Assembly (NCBI GenBank): GCA_045617845.1
Contig: JAZLJL010000014.1
Coordinates: 1-64,000, forward strand
Source of the DNA: UBA1181 sp045617845
GTDB lineage: Bacteria; Bacteroidota; Bacteroidia; Bacteroidales; Paludibacteraceae
Direction of reading: 5' to 3'
DNA length: 64,000 bases
A program made the position numbers and the translations under genes. This document shows, piece after piece, positions 48,383 through 57,636 of this stretch; within the stretch, counting starts at the first letter, position 1, and each line of letters starts with the position of its first letter. The notes beneath the pieces are model-generated. The model was given only the letters and a program-made list of their open reading frames with translations, had not been told where the DNA came from and searched no databases.

Positions 48383-51124
48383 ATGAGATACATGCGAGCA
48401 AAGTTGCACATATTACTTTCGATTGTCATTTCTTGTCAACTCGTTTTTGCGGAAGAACACCTTTCTTTTGATCATTATACGACCAAGAATGGATTGTGTT
48501 GCGATTTTATCACGGGGATAGCGCAGGATAGTGATGGTTTCGTATGGATTGGTACGAACGATGGATTGAACCGTTTCGACGGGCAGCGATTCAGGGTGTA
48601 TTCTACCAAGAGGGGAAAATTGTTGCGTGACGAGATCCGATGCATGACGAAATCTTCGGGAGGAGAGATGTTCGTTGGCGGTAGTTATGGTATGTTGCAG
48701 TCTTATGACTCGAAGGCGGATACCATGATGGACAGGCGTTTCCCTGCCTTATTGGATAGTTATGTGAAGTCCGTCTTGGGTTTTGTGACGCTCCGTGACG
48801 GGAGGGATTTCCTATTGACAACCAGTGGGGTCTTTTCCTATAATCCAGAGATCGGACAATATGGCAAGGAACCGTATGTTACGGATTCGACCGGAATGTT
48901 AATGGTCACCGCTCTGTATCAGGACAGACGTGGTATCTATTGGGTCGGCGCTTTTGACGGTCTTCATTTGTTCTCTCCCAAAGGTGAAAACTTAGGTTTT
49001 TATGCTTTGTCGCCGAAGAATGAGTTGGCTTCCTCAATTTTGGAGATTGATTCCTCCCGTGTTTTGGTGGCTTCCAATGTGGGGGATGTATGGCTTTTCG
49101 GTGTGACCGACTCTTCGGTGGTGAAGATGGATAAAGTTCCCGTCCCGTTCAAGAACGTCTCTGTGATGCTTCGTGACAGCAAAAAACGTGTATGGTTCGG
49201 CACATGGGGGGAGGGGCTTTGGCGGATGGACGAATGGGGTGTGTTCAAGCGCATATATTCTTACAGTGATGAGGACGATTTCCAAAAGGTGCATGCCATC
49301 TATGAGGATTCCGAGCATAGTATTTGGATAGGTACGCAAGTGAATGGCCTTTTCCGTTTCCAGGAAAATAACAATGCGAAGATTGTCCACTCCTCCGACA
49401 TGGGCTTCCCTAAAGTGGACGCCTCTTGTTTCGTTGAGCGTCCGGATGGCAAGATGTTCGTCGGCTCGGATGGGTTTGGCGTCTTCCTGACGGACGAAGA
49501 CGGGAAATGGGTGGATGAGTCTCAACATCTTTTCGATGGTTTGGGCGGTAGCATCTTGTCTTTCTGTAAGGGGAAGGATAATAATATATTGGTTTCCTCA
49601 TGGTCTGGCGGTATAGGGGAATATAAGACAGATGGCTCGTTCTCCATAGTGCGTTATGATGGGTTGGAGAAGACGGTCAATAGTTCCAAGTGTGTGCGTG
49701 TGATGAGCGGCGATGAGATTTGGGTCGCCACGCAGGGAGATGGTGTCTACGTGAAGCGTGCGGACACGCTTTGGCGTCGGATTGACTTTGTCATGGAGGA
49801 TGGTTTCATGGATAGGTGGATAGACGACATGGAGGAGTTTTCGGATGGCACCAAATGGTTGATTTCGTCAACTGGCATATGGCGGGGCGATGGGAAGAAT
49901 TTTGAGATGATTAGGTGGAAGGACACCTCCTATATGCCGGAACCATATACGTTCGTGGATGGTGTGTGTGACCGCAAGGGGAATTTCTATATGGCTTCCA
50001 ACTATGGAATCGCGGTCATTGGAAACGGAAAATCCGAAATCGAAATCTTAGACTTCTTGCCGAAGGTAAAATACGCTTCTGTATTTTTTGATTGCAAGGG
50101 CGACTTCTGGTGTAGTGGGGTGGCGGGCATTCTCCATGTCGATTTGGAGAAGAAGAGTTATAAGGTGATGCCTCTCCCGAAGGAGAAGTATGGTAAGCTT
50201 TATTTTCAGCCGCGTGCTATTTATGAGAATTCGAAAGGGAATATCTTCTTTGGTTGCTCCAATGGTTTCGTGGTGTTGAATCCGAAGAATTTGAACGTCC
50301 CTTCCCCTGTCGATTATTTGGCTTGGGCGTATGCCAAGACGAAGTGTGATAGCGTCGTTAGTTATTGTCGTATCGATCCGGATAAAGGTCTTTGTTTGCC
50401 TTATGACAATCAGTATACAAACATTTCCTTTGATGTGGTTTCCCTTTCCGGACCGGATGTTTATTGCTCCTACGCCATTCATGGTTCGGATGCTGTGGCG
50501 AATACTTTTTTGGGGGATAAGCGAGAGATTGAGTTAGGCCATCTTCCGAGTGGAGATTATGCTATCGAATTAAAGGCCTGCAAGGAAGGGGAAATGATTG
50601 CCAAAATCGCAATTTTGCACTTGAAGGTTGAGTACCCATGGTGGTGTTCATGGTGGTTCCGTTCGCTTTGTGTTTTGGGTCTCGCGGCTGTCGCTTATTG
50701 GATATACCGAAGGAGGAAGCGTAAGGAACCGTTGCCTGCCGTTGTCGGGGAAGCCACGAGCCAACCGGAGGAGAAGCGGGAAGAGAAGCTTGAGGAGGTG
50801 CCTATGAATCCTTTTTTGGAGCAGGTTTTTGAAGTGATAGACAAGAATTACGAGAACCCGGATTTTTCCGTCGAGGAGATGGCGAAGGAGATGGCCATCA
50901 GTAAATCCACGCTCATCCGTAAGTTAAAGCCATTGACGGAACAGACACCTGTGGAGATGATTAGCGAATATAGGTTGAAGAAGGCGGACGAGATGTTGCG
51001 GAAGATGGATTTGCCTGTGAAGGAAGTCGCCTTCAAGACAGGTTTTAGTAGCCCATATTATTTTAGCCGTAAGTATAAGGAGTTCTTTGGTTATCCGCCT
51101 TCACAAAATAAAGAGAAGGAGTGA
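48383..51124 (+). CDS. propeller-sensor membrane regulator with AraC DNA-binding domain, no kinase domain
   Basis: The protein has 913 residues from the ATG at 48383 (48392 is also possible). It starts with a signal peptide (LLSIVISCQLVFA), then a large periplasmic beta-propeller made of two-component-regulator-propeller repeats (first repeat SDGFVWIGTNDGLNRFDGQRFRVYS; further 'WIGT', 'FGTWGEGLWR' repeats), a Y_Y_Y-like domain (about 675-745), one membrane helix (about 758-778) and a cytosolic AraC-type HTH (about 811-905, FSVEEMAKEMAISKSTLIRKLK, then VAFKTGFSSPYYFSRKYKEFFG). Compared with Bacteroides hybrid two-component systems (HTCS), it lacks HisKA, ATPase and receiver domains. It probably senses an oligosaccharide and directly controls the mannanase gene opposite. 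Confidence 0.88.
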   Translation: MRYMRAKLHILLSIVISCQLVFAEEHLSFDHYTTKNGLCCDFITGIAQDSDGFVWIGTNDGLNRFDGQRFRVYSTKRGKLLRDEIRCMTKSSGGEMFVGGSYGMLQSYDSKADTMMDRRFPALLDSYVKSVLGFVTLRDGRDFLLTTSGVFSYNPEIGQYGKEPYVTDSTGMLMVTALYQDRRGIYWVGAFDGLHLFSPKGENLGFYALSPKNELASSILEIDSSRVLVASNVGDVWLFGVTDSSVVKMDKVPVPFKNVSVMLRDSKKRVWFGTWGEGLWRMDEWGVFKRIYSYSDEDDFQKVHAIYEDSEHSIWIGTQVNGLFRFQENNNAKIVHSSDMGFPKVDASCFVERPDGKMFVGSDGFGVFLTDEDGKWVDESQHLFDGLGGSILSFCKGKDNNILVSSWSGGIGEYKTDGSFSIVRYDGLEKTVNSSKCVRVMSGDEIWVATQGDGVYVKRADTLWRRIDFVMEDGFMDRWIDDMEEFSDGTKWLISSTGIWRGDGKNFEMIRWKDTSYMPEPYTFVDGVCDRKGNFYMASNYGIAVIGNGKSEIEILDFLPKVKYASVFFDCKGDFWCSGVAGILHVDLEKKSYKVMPLPKEKYGKLYFQPRAIYENSKGNIFFGCSNGFVVLNPKNLNVPSPVDYLAWAYAKTKCDSVVSYCRIDPDKGLCLPYDNQYTNISFDVVSLSGPDVYCSYAIHGSDAVANTFLGDKREIELGHLPSGDYAIELKACKEGEMIAKIAILHLKVEYPWWCSWWFRSLCVLGLAAVAYWIYRRRKRKEPLPAVVGEATSQPEEKREEKLEEVPMNPFLEQVFEVIDKNYENPDFSVEEMAKEMAISKSTLIRKLKPLTEQTPVEMISEYRLKKADEMLRKMDLPVKEVAFKTGFSSPYYFSRKYKEFFGYPPSQNKEKE

Positions 51125-51133
51125 TCTTTTGTA

Positions 51134-51310
51134 AGAAGCTGTTTAAAAATTTACGAAAAAGTTTCTTATTGGGCTTTTTATGGATACTTTTTGTCTATTT
51201 TAATCATTTCCTCAGTCACAATGGAACCCCATTGCTCCTATCGGGAATAATCAAAATATCCTAAAAAGACTCTCATAAAAATCTCCAATAAAACAATTTA
51301 AACAGCTTCT
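51134..51310. mobile_element. 177-bp MITE-like element with 14-bp terminal inverted repeats
   Basis: AGAAGCTGTTTAAA at 51134-51147 is the perfect reverse complement of 51297-51310. Farther in, TTATTGG and CCAATAA form a shifted second pair. There is no coding capacity in 177 bp. Similar end sequences occur on Bacteroidales insertion sequences, so this is probably a non-autonomous derivative. No clear target duplication is seen. Confidence 0.7.
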
Positions 51311-51328
51311 AAATATAATCCTATTTCA

Positions 51329-51362
51329 TAAAAAAATGGATGATGGATTGTGCCCATCATCC
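51329..51362 (-). terminator. terminator of the CHU_C adhesin gene
   Basis: A 9-bp stem (51338-51346 with 51354-51362), 55 bp beyond the adhesin stop, is followed by seven T's on the minus strand. Confidence 0.75.
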
Positions 51363-51416
51363 TTTGGAAAAAGAGATGCGAAGGTGTCCTGTTTTTAGCC
51401 TTCCCATATCCCTTGA

Positions 51417-54400
51417 TTATTTTGATCTAATAAGAGTGAAGTGCCCTTTGAAATGTTTCTCTATATCCATGATATAAATGAGGTACCAATAGTCGGCGGA
51501 CGGAAGCGGATTGCCGTTGTAGGTGCCGTCCCATGATTCATCCGCATCCTCCGTCTCATAGATTTTCTTGCCGAAACGGTCGAAGATGGAGACTCTCACA
51601 TGCTCGTATTTATCTAGGTTGACAATTTCCCACTTGTCGTTGAGGCCATCGCCTTGTGGTGTGAAGAATTCCGGGATAATGAGTTCTTCGTATTCCATCT
51701 CGAAGGTGGTGTCACCGACACAACCACGTCCGTCTTTCACTCGGACGGAATAGCTAGCTCCAGGCATTGCGTATTGTAATTTGTTGTCTGTAGAGAATCC
51801 TTTCCCGAAGTCATACGTGTAATCGCCGGATCCGCCTACACCTAAGCACGTGACGGCGTGTAGTTCTTTCTCCAATTCGATTGCCGGATGTGTGGCGATG
51901 TGTATCGTCTGCTCCATTACCTTCTCACATTTTCCGTTTACGTCCTTCACGTGGTACGTGGTTTCTTCGGTCGGGGTGATTGTGATGTTTTTCCCGAGAC
52001 TGATTGTGTCGGAGAAGTCCGCGAAGTGTGACCATGTGTATGAATGTCCCGTTTCGGTCGCATAGACTTGCAACACGGCGGCGTCCCCATCACAGACGGT
52101 GGTGTCTTTGGTCACATCTTCGATTGGCTTGAAACTGAGGACAGAGACAGACCGTTCTTCCGCTGCGCATCCTTCTTCCGTATAAGGTGTTAAAACATAA
52201 CGAATTGTCCCATATGTGGAAGGGTAGACGGTTTCTGTTTGGGATTCCATTCCCATTTTTTCGCTTGGTTGGTCCGTGTCTTCTGGATTCCAAGTGGATA
52301 GAAGTAGTTTGTTAGGCGAGAAAGGGAAATCGGTGGTGATGGTTACAGGGTCTCCCATGCAGATGGAATCCTCTGAAATTGTCAGTGTATAGTCTGTAGG
52401 AATCTGAGCTATCTTCACTTCATGGGAGATTTTCTGTTCCGGACAATGGTTGGGAATAATCGATAATGTAAATTCGGTTCCTTGGTTAAGGACGAATGAA
52501 ACTCCTTCGTCCATTTCAGACTTCTCCTCCATTGTGTTGTCCCATAGAGTCGAATCACCGATGACATTCCCTTCCACATACTTGCTCATGAAGATTTTTG
52601 AGACGTCAGTCGTGGAGGAGACTTTGTATCGAAGGGTTAATTCATTGTCGGGGCATACCACGTCATCTCCGTCCAAGTCTATTTCAGGTGCGGTGACGAC
52701 ATGGATAGTCTGTTTCAGTGTGTCTTCACATTTCCCTTGCGCTAACTTCACGTAATAGGTAGCGTCTTCGGTTGGGGTGACGCTTACGTTATTGTCCGAA
52801 CTCAGTATGTCGGAGAAGTCGGCAGACAGAGACCATGTGAGTGTCTGTCCCGGTTCGGCTCCATCGACGTGTAGGAGGGTGGATTCTCCTTCGCATATGG
52901 TCGTATCTTTAGTCGCACCCTTAGGATGGGTGAAGACAGTAACTGTTACCGAGCGTTCCTCCGCTACGCATCCCTCTTCTGTAGTGGGGGTCAATACGAG
53001 TTTGCTTGTCCCATTCGGCTGTATGATTTCGGACTGGGATTCCATGTGTTTCTCTTCTGAAGGGAGGTTGGTGTTCCCGGAAATCCAAGTGGACAAAACT
53101 AGTTTGTCAGGAGAGAAAGGGAAATCGGTGGTGATGGTGACATTTTCCCCTTCGCAGATGGAGTCTGCGGATGCCGTTAGGGTGTAGTCTGTCGGGACTT
53201 CCGCTATTTTTACTGGATGGGAGACTGTTTTCTTTGGACATTGGTTGCAACTTGCGGACAACGTATATTCCGTTTCTTGTTTAGGGGAAAAAGAGATTTC
53301 TCCGTTTAATCCATTCTCTGATTCCATTGTGTTGTCCCACAAAATCTTTTCCTCGAAGACATTGCCCGCTTCGGATTCTTCGATGGATATTTTCGTAAGA
53401 TCTTTTACTGAACTTATTTTGTATTGGAGAGTCAGTTCGCTGTTAGGACAGATGATATCCTTTCCCGTCAGTTCGATTTCCGGCATAGAGATGACGTGGA
53501 CGGCCGTTTCCAATTCCTTTTCGCACTTTCCGTTGATTACTTTCACGTGATAGGTCTCGTCTTTGTCCGGCGTGATGCTGATCATGTCGCCGACTCCGAC
53601 CGTATCCGAGAAATCTGCCTTTTGTGACCAGATGTAGGAATAGTCCGTCTTTTCCGCATAGACACGTAGAGAGGCAGGCTCTCCTTCGCAAATGACCGTG
53701 TCGTTTGTTGTGGCTTTGACGGATGCATACACTTTGACGGATGCTTTTTGCACTTCACCTAGACAACCATCTTCAGTGCGGGGAGTCAAAGCGAACATGG
53801 AGCTTCCTGTAGGGATTATGGTTTCTGAGTTGGATGTCATGATGATTGTCTCTGTAGGATAATGGATGTCGGTGCGCCAGTAAGACAAGCTTAGGTTGCC
53901 CGTAGAGAAAGGGAAGTCGGTGGTGATGGTGACAGGATCGTCCTCGCAGAGGGTGTCTGCCGAAATGGTCAAAGAGTAGTTTCCTGGGATTTCGTACATT
54001 CCTACAGTATGAGAGACCTCTTGTGTAGGGCAATGTGGTGTGTTTACGACCAAAGTATAACGGGTCTCCTGCGTAGGTGTGAAGGTGATGCCTGAGGAGA
54101 TTGAAATATCAATGGTATTGTTACGATCCTCCAATAATTTATGTTCTATGGAAGTGTCAGCGGTTGTCTCCAATAAGGAAACTGCCAGGAGGTTCCAGTC
54201 GGAGGATGCGAAGTAATTGAGCGTTATTTCTCCATTCGGGCAAGACATGTCAGGTCCTGTCAGTTTCGCCTCCGCAGGTTGTCCCACATAGATGGTCACG
54301 ATGTTGGAGTAATTTTCTTTGCCTTCCTCACGTAGTTGATATTCCGTGTTCTTTTGAGGGGTTATGGTGATTTTATTGGAAGTTATATTAGGACTAATGG

Positions 54401-57239
54401 CTTCAAAATCAGACGATTCTTCTCCTTTAGCATATAATTTTACGTTTGTGGCGTTGTCTAAGCTGGCGGTCAATTCGACCGTTTCTCCCGAGCAGATTGT
54501 GTCGACGGATGTTGATAATACCAGTTCGTTCGTATACTCAACAATGACGGGGATGGTGAGGCTAACACCGGGACATCCTTCACCTTTGGCGGTGGCGATA
54601 TATTCGCAATCCGTATCGGGTGTGTCGTCTATTTCAAATTGGGCGCTTAGCGTTTCCACGTTGTCCCCGGTTTCCTTTTGCCATACGAAACTACTGGCGT
54701 CGCCCGAGACGAAAGCCTCCAAGTGTAAAGGTTCTCCTTTCTCAATAGTAGCTGACGTTGGTTCCACCTTCAAGTGTATGGAATCCTCCACTTGTATGGT
54801 GATGGGATCCGAGTAATATTCTGGGCATACGTCATTGGCCGATGATTTGATGCGGTAGGTGGTCGTGACATCGGGTTGCACTTTCATCGTTTGGGTCAAA
54901 TCCGAGGAGAGGGTTGAAAATTCGGAAGCGTGTATTGGCATCTGTTCCCATATGACGTCCGTCATCGTTCCGAAGTCTGCGGTTAAGGTCACCTCCCCAT
55001 TTTCGCAGATGATGTCTGTCGAAGCCGTAAGCGACAGGTCATCTACCCTAACTATCTTGAACTTTACGCTATCGTTCACGCTCGGACATACTTCTGTGAT
55101 GTATGTGACGAGATATTCACAATCTGCTGTCGGGATGTCTTGGGTTTTGTTGCTCTCTGCCAAAACGATTGTTCCTTCTTCACTTCGTTTGGTCCATCTG
55201 TATCCTACCACGCTGCTGGATGTAGCGGTTGCGGTCAGTTCGACTGTCGTCCCTTCACAAATTGTATGATCTCTTTGGGTTTCTGAAATATACACTGGAT
55301 ACTCTATGTAGAAGGACATCGTATCGGATATGTAGGCTTTGCAACTTTGTTGGTCCGCATCTACGAAAGCGTAATAGGAGTCGCCCATGTCCGGATTCGC
55401 CATGTATGATGGTCCATCCTTCGTGACCAGTGAGAACGATGGTTCTCCGGCTTTCTTCGCCCACCAAGAGACTTGCCTGGAAAGGGAGAGGTTCAAACTC
55501 AATTCCGTTTCTTCATTTTCGCAAATGGAGTCTTTCCCCTCCAATGGAATCGATAGGGTGTCTGGAATCATCACGCGTACTACGCAAGAGTCCGTGTCTG
55601 AGACGCATTCTCCACTTATGGCGAACACGGCGAAGTAGGTTGGCTCGACAGGGAACCCCATCAGTGATGATTCCTTTAGCGTTGCGATTGGCGTCCACTT
55701 CGCATCAGGTTCCGTCTTGGACATCCAATAGAACGTGTCTACATTCACATCGTTCGTCACGGAGATGTTGAATTCGATCGTTTCGTTATTAATGAGGCAA
55801 TAGGCGGTGTCTTTGAAGGACAAGCTGATTTCCGGTTTTTCACAATGGCATGTGAGAGTGGAGACATTGGTGATCATGTAGATGGAGCATGCGTCGTCCG
55901 AATAGCCATTTTCGGCGATGAAATTGGCGGTCGTCTCGTCTTTTGCGATGACTGCGCGGTAACGTACCCCGTAGGTGGATTCCTCGAAAGGCGCTCGAAG
56001 GGAATAACTCTTTTCTCCGTTCGCTCCTGGTATGGTGATCCAGGTAAAGCCGCCATCCAATGATTTCTGCCAAACGACATAGACATTGGGATATGTCTTT
56101 TCCCACTGAGACATCTCGGAAAGGGTTAGGGTAGTGGAGTCGCCGCAGATGCCATCCGCATCAGGGGAAAGCCCGGCGTTCAAATTGGTTGCGGGTATCT
56201 CTTTTTGGCAAGCGATAAGGGAGATGTCGTCGATGGCCATGTCGTCGCCAGGCACTCCTTTTTTCGCGTCATCATAGATTCGTAGGATCACGTTTTTGTT
56301 ATTGCCAGCATTAAAACTGATGCCATAATTTATCCATGTCGAGATGCCATAGGCGGCCACAGGTACTTCGCCCGACAAGCCGGATTCCAAGACGGTGACG
56401 CCGTCTGCCCCGATGATCTCAAACATGAAATTCGGATATGCGCCTTGGGCGTTGGGGTCCCTCGCGAAACCACCGGTGACGCACATGGCGTACATCGAAA
56501 AATAATACCATGTGTCGGGGCATAAGTCGAAATCTATTGTCTTCTCGAAAATGAGGATGTGCTCGTTTCCGACACCATCCGGGTTGTTGATCAACAGGAA
56601 ACCGCCGTCTTTATTCCCCGTGTGATCTGTGCCTCCTGAGAACCAATTATATTGTGGAATGGAACCATCTTCCGAATGAGAGACGATGGCGTACTTGTTG
56701 TCATTGATGTTCGTGGCATATTCCAAGTTGTATTGCCCCGCGAATTTTCTGTTTTGCACGTCAGCACACTCTCGCCTTTCTCCACGGGGAGTACTCTTGA
56801 AATCCTCCTTCCATACAACCAGCCGGTTCTCGTTTTCTCCACAAATCGAGAGGTTGCATTCCAATGAGACATTTTCTGATACAGCGATTGGTCCGCCCTC
56901 CAAATTCAATGCGGATTCAAGCGTGGTGGTTATGAGTACATGATATAATTGTTTGCCTCCATTATCATTTGTCACATCAATAGAATAGACATCTTGTCCG
57001 CTTTGAGGCATATTGGTCCATGTGGCTCCATCGTCATCCGAACGTTGCCACATACAATAATTGGTGCTCGGATAAGCTGTAGGTAAAACACATTCGAGGT
57101 TATGGCTCTTCCCACAAGTTTCCCCGCTCAATGAGTACGTCTTCACCCCATCGATCAATATGGTTTGCGCCGCGACGCCTATTGGGGAAAGCATTATGAT
57201 TAAAGTGCTGACTATATTAAATTTTCTTAGTTTATTCAT
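51417..57239 (-). CDS. giant secreted repeat protein with CHU_C-type T9SS sorting domain
   Basis: The 1940-residue exported protein has a signal peptide (MNKLRKFNIVSTLIIMLSPIGVAAQ), an N-terminal segment with a jelly-roll-like region (about 145-345), then a long chain of Ig/PKD-like beta domains rich in DxxCxGExVxLTA motifs. Three homologous units of about 264 residues start near 1084, 1348 and 1612 (the last shorter). The C-terminal 85 residues (IPEFFTPQGDGLNDKW, then VSIFDRFGKKIYE, YWYLIYI) are the CHU_C/type B sorting domain that directs type IX secretion and surface attachment. The likely role is adhesion or matrix attachment. The MNKL start at 57239 gives a clean signal; a TAnnTTTG box lies at 57326-57333. 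Confidence 0.88.
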   Translation of the reverse strand: MNKLRKFNIVSTLIIMLSPIGVAAQTILIDGVKTYSLSGETCGKSHNLECVLPTAYPSTNYCMWQRSDDDGATWTNMPQSGQDVYSIDVTNDNGGKQLYHVLITTTLESALNLEGGPIAVSENVSLECNLSICGENENRLVVWKEDFKSTPRGERRECADVQNRKFAGQYNLEYATNINDNKYAIVSHSEDGSIPQYNWFSGGTDHTGNKDGGFLLINNPDGVGNEHILIFEKTIDFDLCPDTWYYFSMYAMCVTGGFARDPNAQGAYPNFMFEIIGADGVTVLESGLSGEVPVAAYGISTWINYGISFNAGNNKNVILRIYDDAKKGVPGDDMAIDDISLIACQKEIPATNLNAGLSPDADGICGDSTTLTLSEMSQWEKTYPNVYVVWQKSLDGGFTWITIPGANGEKSYSLRAPFEESTYGVRYRAVIAKDETTANFIAENGYSDDACSIYMITNVSTLTCHCEKPEISLSFKDTAYCLINNETIEFNISVTNDVNVDTFYWMSKTEPDAKWTPIATLKESSLMGFPVEPTYFAVFAISGECVSDTDSCVVRVMIPDTLSIPLEGKDSICENEETELSLNLSLSRQVSWWAKKAGEPSFSLVTKDGPSYMANPDMGDSYYAFVDADQQSCKAYISDTMSFYIEYPVYISETQRDHTICEGTTVELTATATSSSVVGYRWTKRSEEGTIVLAESNKTQDIPTADCEYLVTYITEVCPSVNDSVKFKIVRVDDLSLTASTDIICENGEVTLTADFGTMTDVIWEQMPIHASEFSTLSSDLTQTMKVQPDVTTTYRIKSSANDVCPEYYSDPITIQVEDSIHLKVEPTSATIEKGEPLHLEAFVSGDASSFVWQKETGDNVETLSAQFEIDDTPDTDCEYIATAKGEGCPGVSLTIPVIVEYTNELVLSTSVDTICSGETVELTASLDNATNVKLYAKGEESSDFEAISPNITSNKITITPQKNTEYQLREEGKENYSNIVTIYVGQPAEAKLTGPDMSCPNGEITLNYFASSDWNLLAVSLLETTADTSIEHKLLEDRNNTIDISISSGITFTPTQETRYTLVVNTPHCPTQEVSHTVGMYEIPGNYSLTISADTLCEDDPVTITTDFPFSTGNLSLSYWRTDIHYPTETIIMTSNSETIIPTGSSMFALTPRTEDGCLGEVQKASVKVYASVKATTNDTVICEGEPASLRVYAEKTDYSYIWSQKADFSDTVGVGDMISITPDKDETYHVKVINGKCEKELETAVHVISMPEIELTGKDIICPNSELTLQYKISSVKDLTKISIEESEAGNVFEEKILWDNTMESENGLNGEISFSPKQETEYTLSASCNQCPKKTVSHPVKIAEVPTDYTLTASADSICEGENVTITTDFPFSPDKLVLSTWISGNTNLPSEEKHMESQSEIIQPNGTSKLVLTPTTEEGCVAEERSVTVTVFTHPKGATKDTTICEGESTLLHVDGAEPGQTLTWSLSADFSDILSSDNNVSVTPTEDATYYVKLAQGKCEDTLKQTIHVVTAPEIDLDGDDVVCPDNELTLRYKVSSTTDVSKIFMSKYVEGNVIGDSTLWDNTMEEKSEMDEGVSFVLNQGTEFTLSIIPNHCPEQKISHEVKIAQIPTDYTLTISEDSICMGDPVTITTDFPFSPNKLLLSTWNPEDTDQPSEKMGMESQTETVYPSTYGTIRYVLTPYTEEGCAAEERSVSVLSFKPIEDVTKDTTVCDGDAAVLQVYATETGHSYTWSHFADFSDTISLGKNITITPTEETTYHVKDVNGKCEKVMEQTIHIATHPAIELEKELHAVTCLGVGGSGDYTYDFGKGFSTDNKLQYAMPGASYSVRVKDGRGCVGDTTFEMEYEELIIPEFFTPQGDGLNDKWEIVNLDKYEHVRVSIFDRFGKKIYETEDADESWDGTYNGNPLPSADYWYLIYIMDIEKHFKGHFTLIRSK

Positions 57240-57325
57240 ATTCCCTATTTTATACACTGGCTATAAACGAGATGATCCGAAGGAAAACCAATATTGAGAG
57301 AGCATATTGATTTGCTTAAATTATA

Positions 57326-57333
57326 CAAAGATA
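57326..57333 (-). promoter_or_regulatory. -7 box (TATCTTTG) for the adhesin gene
   Basis: An exact TAnnTTTG match on the minus strand; predicted start near 57319 and a leader of about 80 nt. Confidence 0.55.
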
Positions 57334-57569
57334 ATATCATTTTTGTTTAAAATACATGTTTCTTTCTTTTTTATGGACAAAGAATCTCCACTTCCCGCAA
57401 ATGGTTTCCCGTTCTCCCTTTCAGATAGATATTGGAATAGTTGTGTGTACACTAAGTTGTTCTTCCATCGGTTATTGTATTTTTAATGTCTTGGGGGATT
57501 CGTCAGAATATGAATTATATGCGGAACCTATTGCGTTTTTTTTGCCAAAAAAAGCCATTAACTATTTCC

Positions 57570-57596
57570 TTTGTGTGGGAAGAATCACTATATTTG
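57570..57596 (+). promoter_or_regulatory. promoter for GH94 gene (TTTG and TATATTTG)
   Basis: TTTG at 57570-57573 and TATATTTG at 57589-57596. The spacing is 15 bp between the boxes, shorter than ideal. The predicted start near 57603 gives a 34-nt leader. Confidence 0.5.
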
Positions 57597-57636
57597 AAAA
57601 AATATCTAATGATAGAAATTTAAACAGATTTATTTT

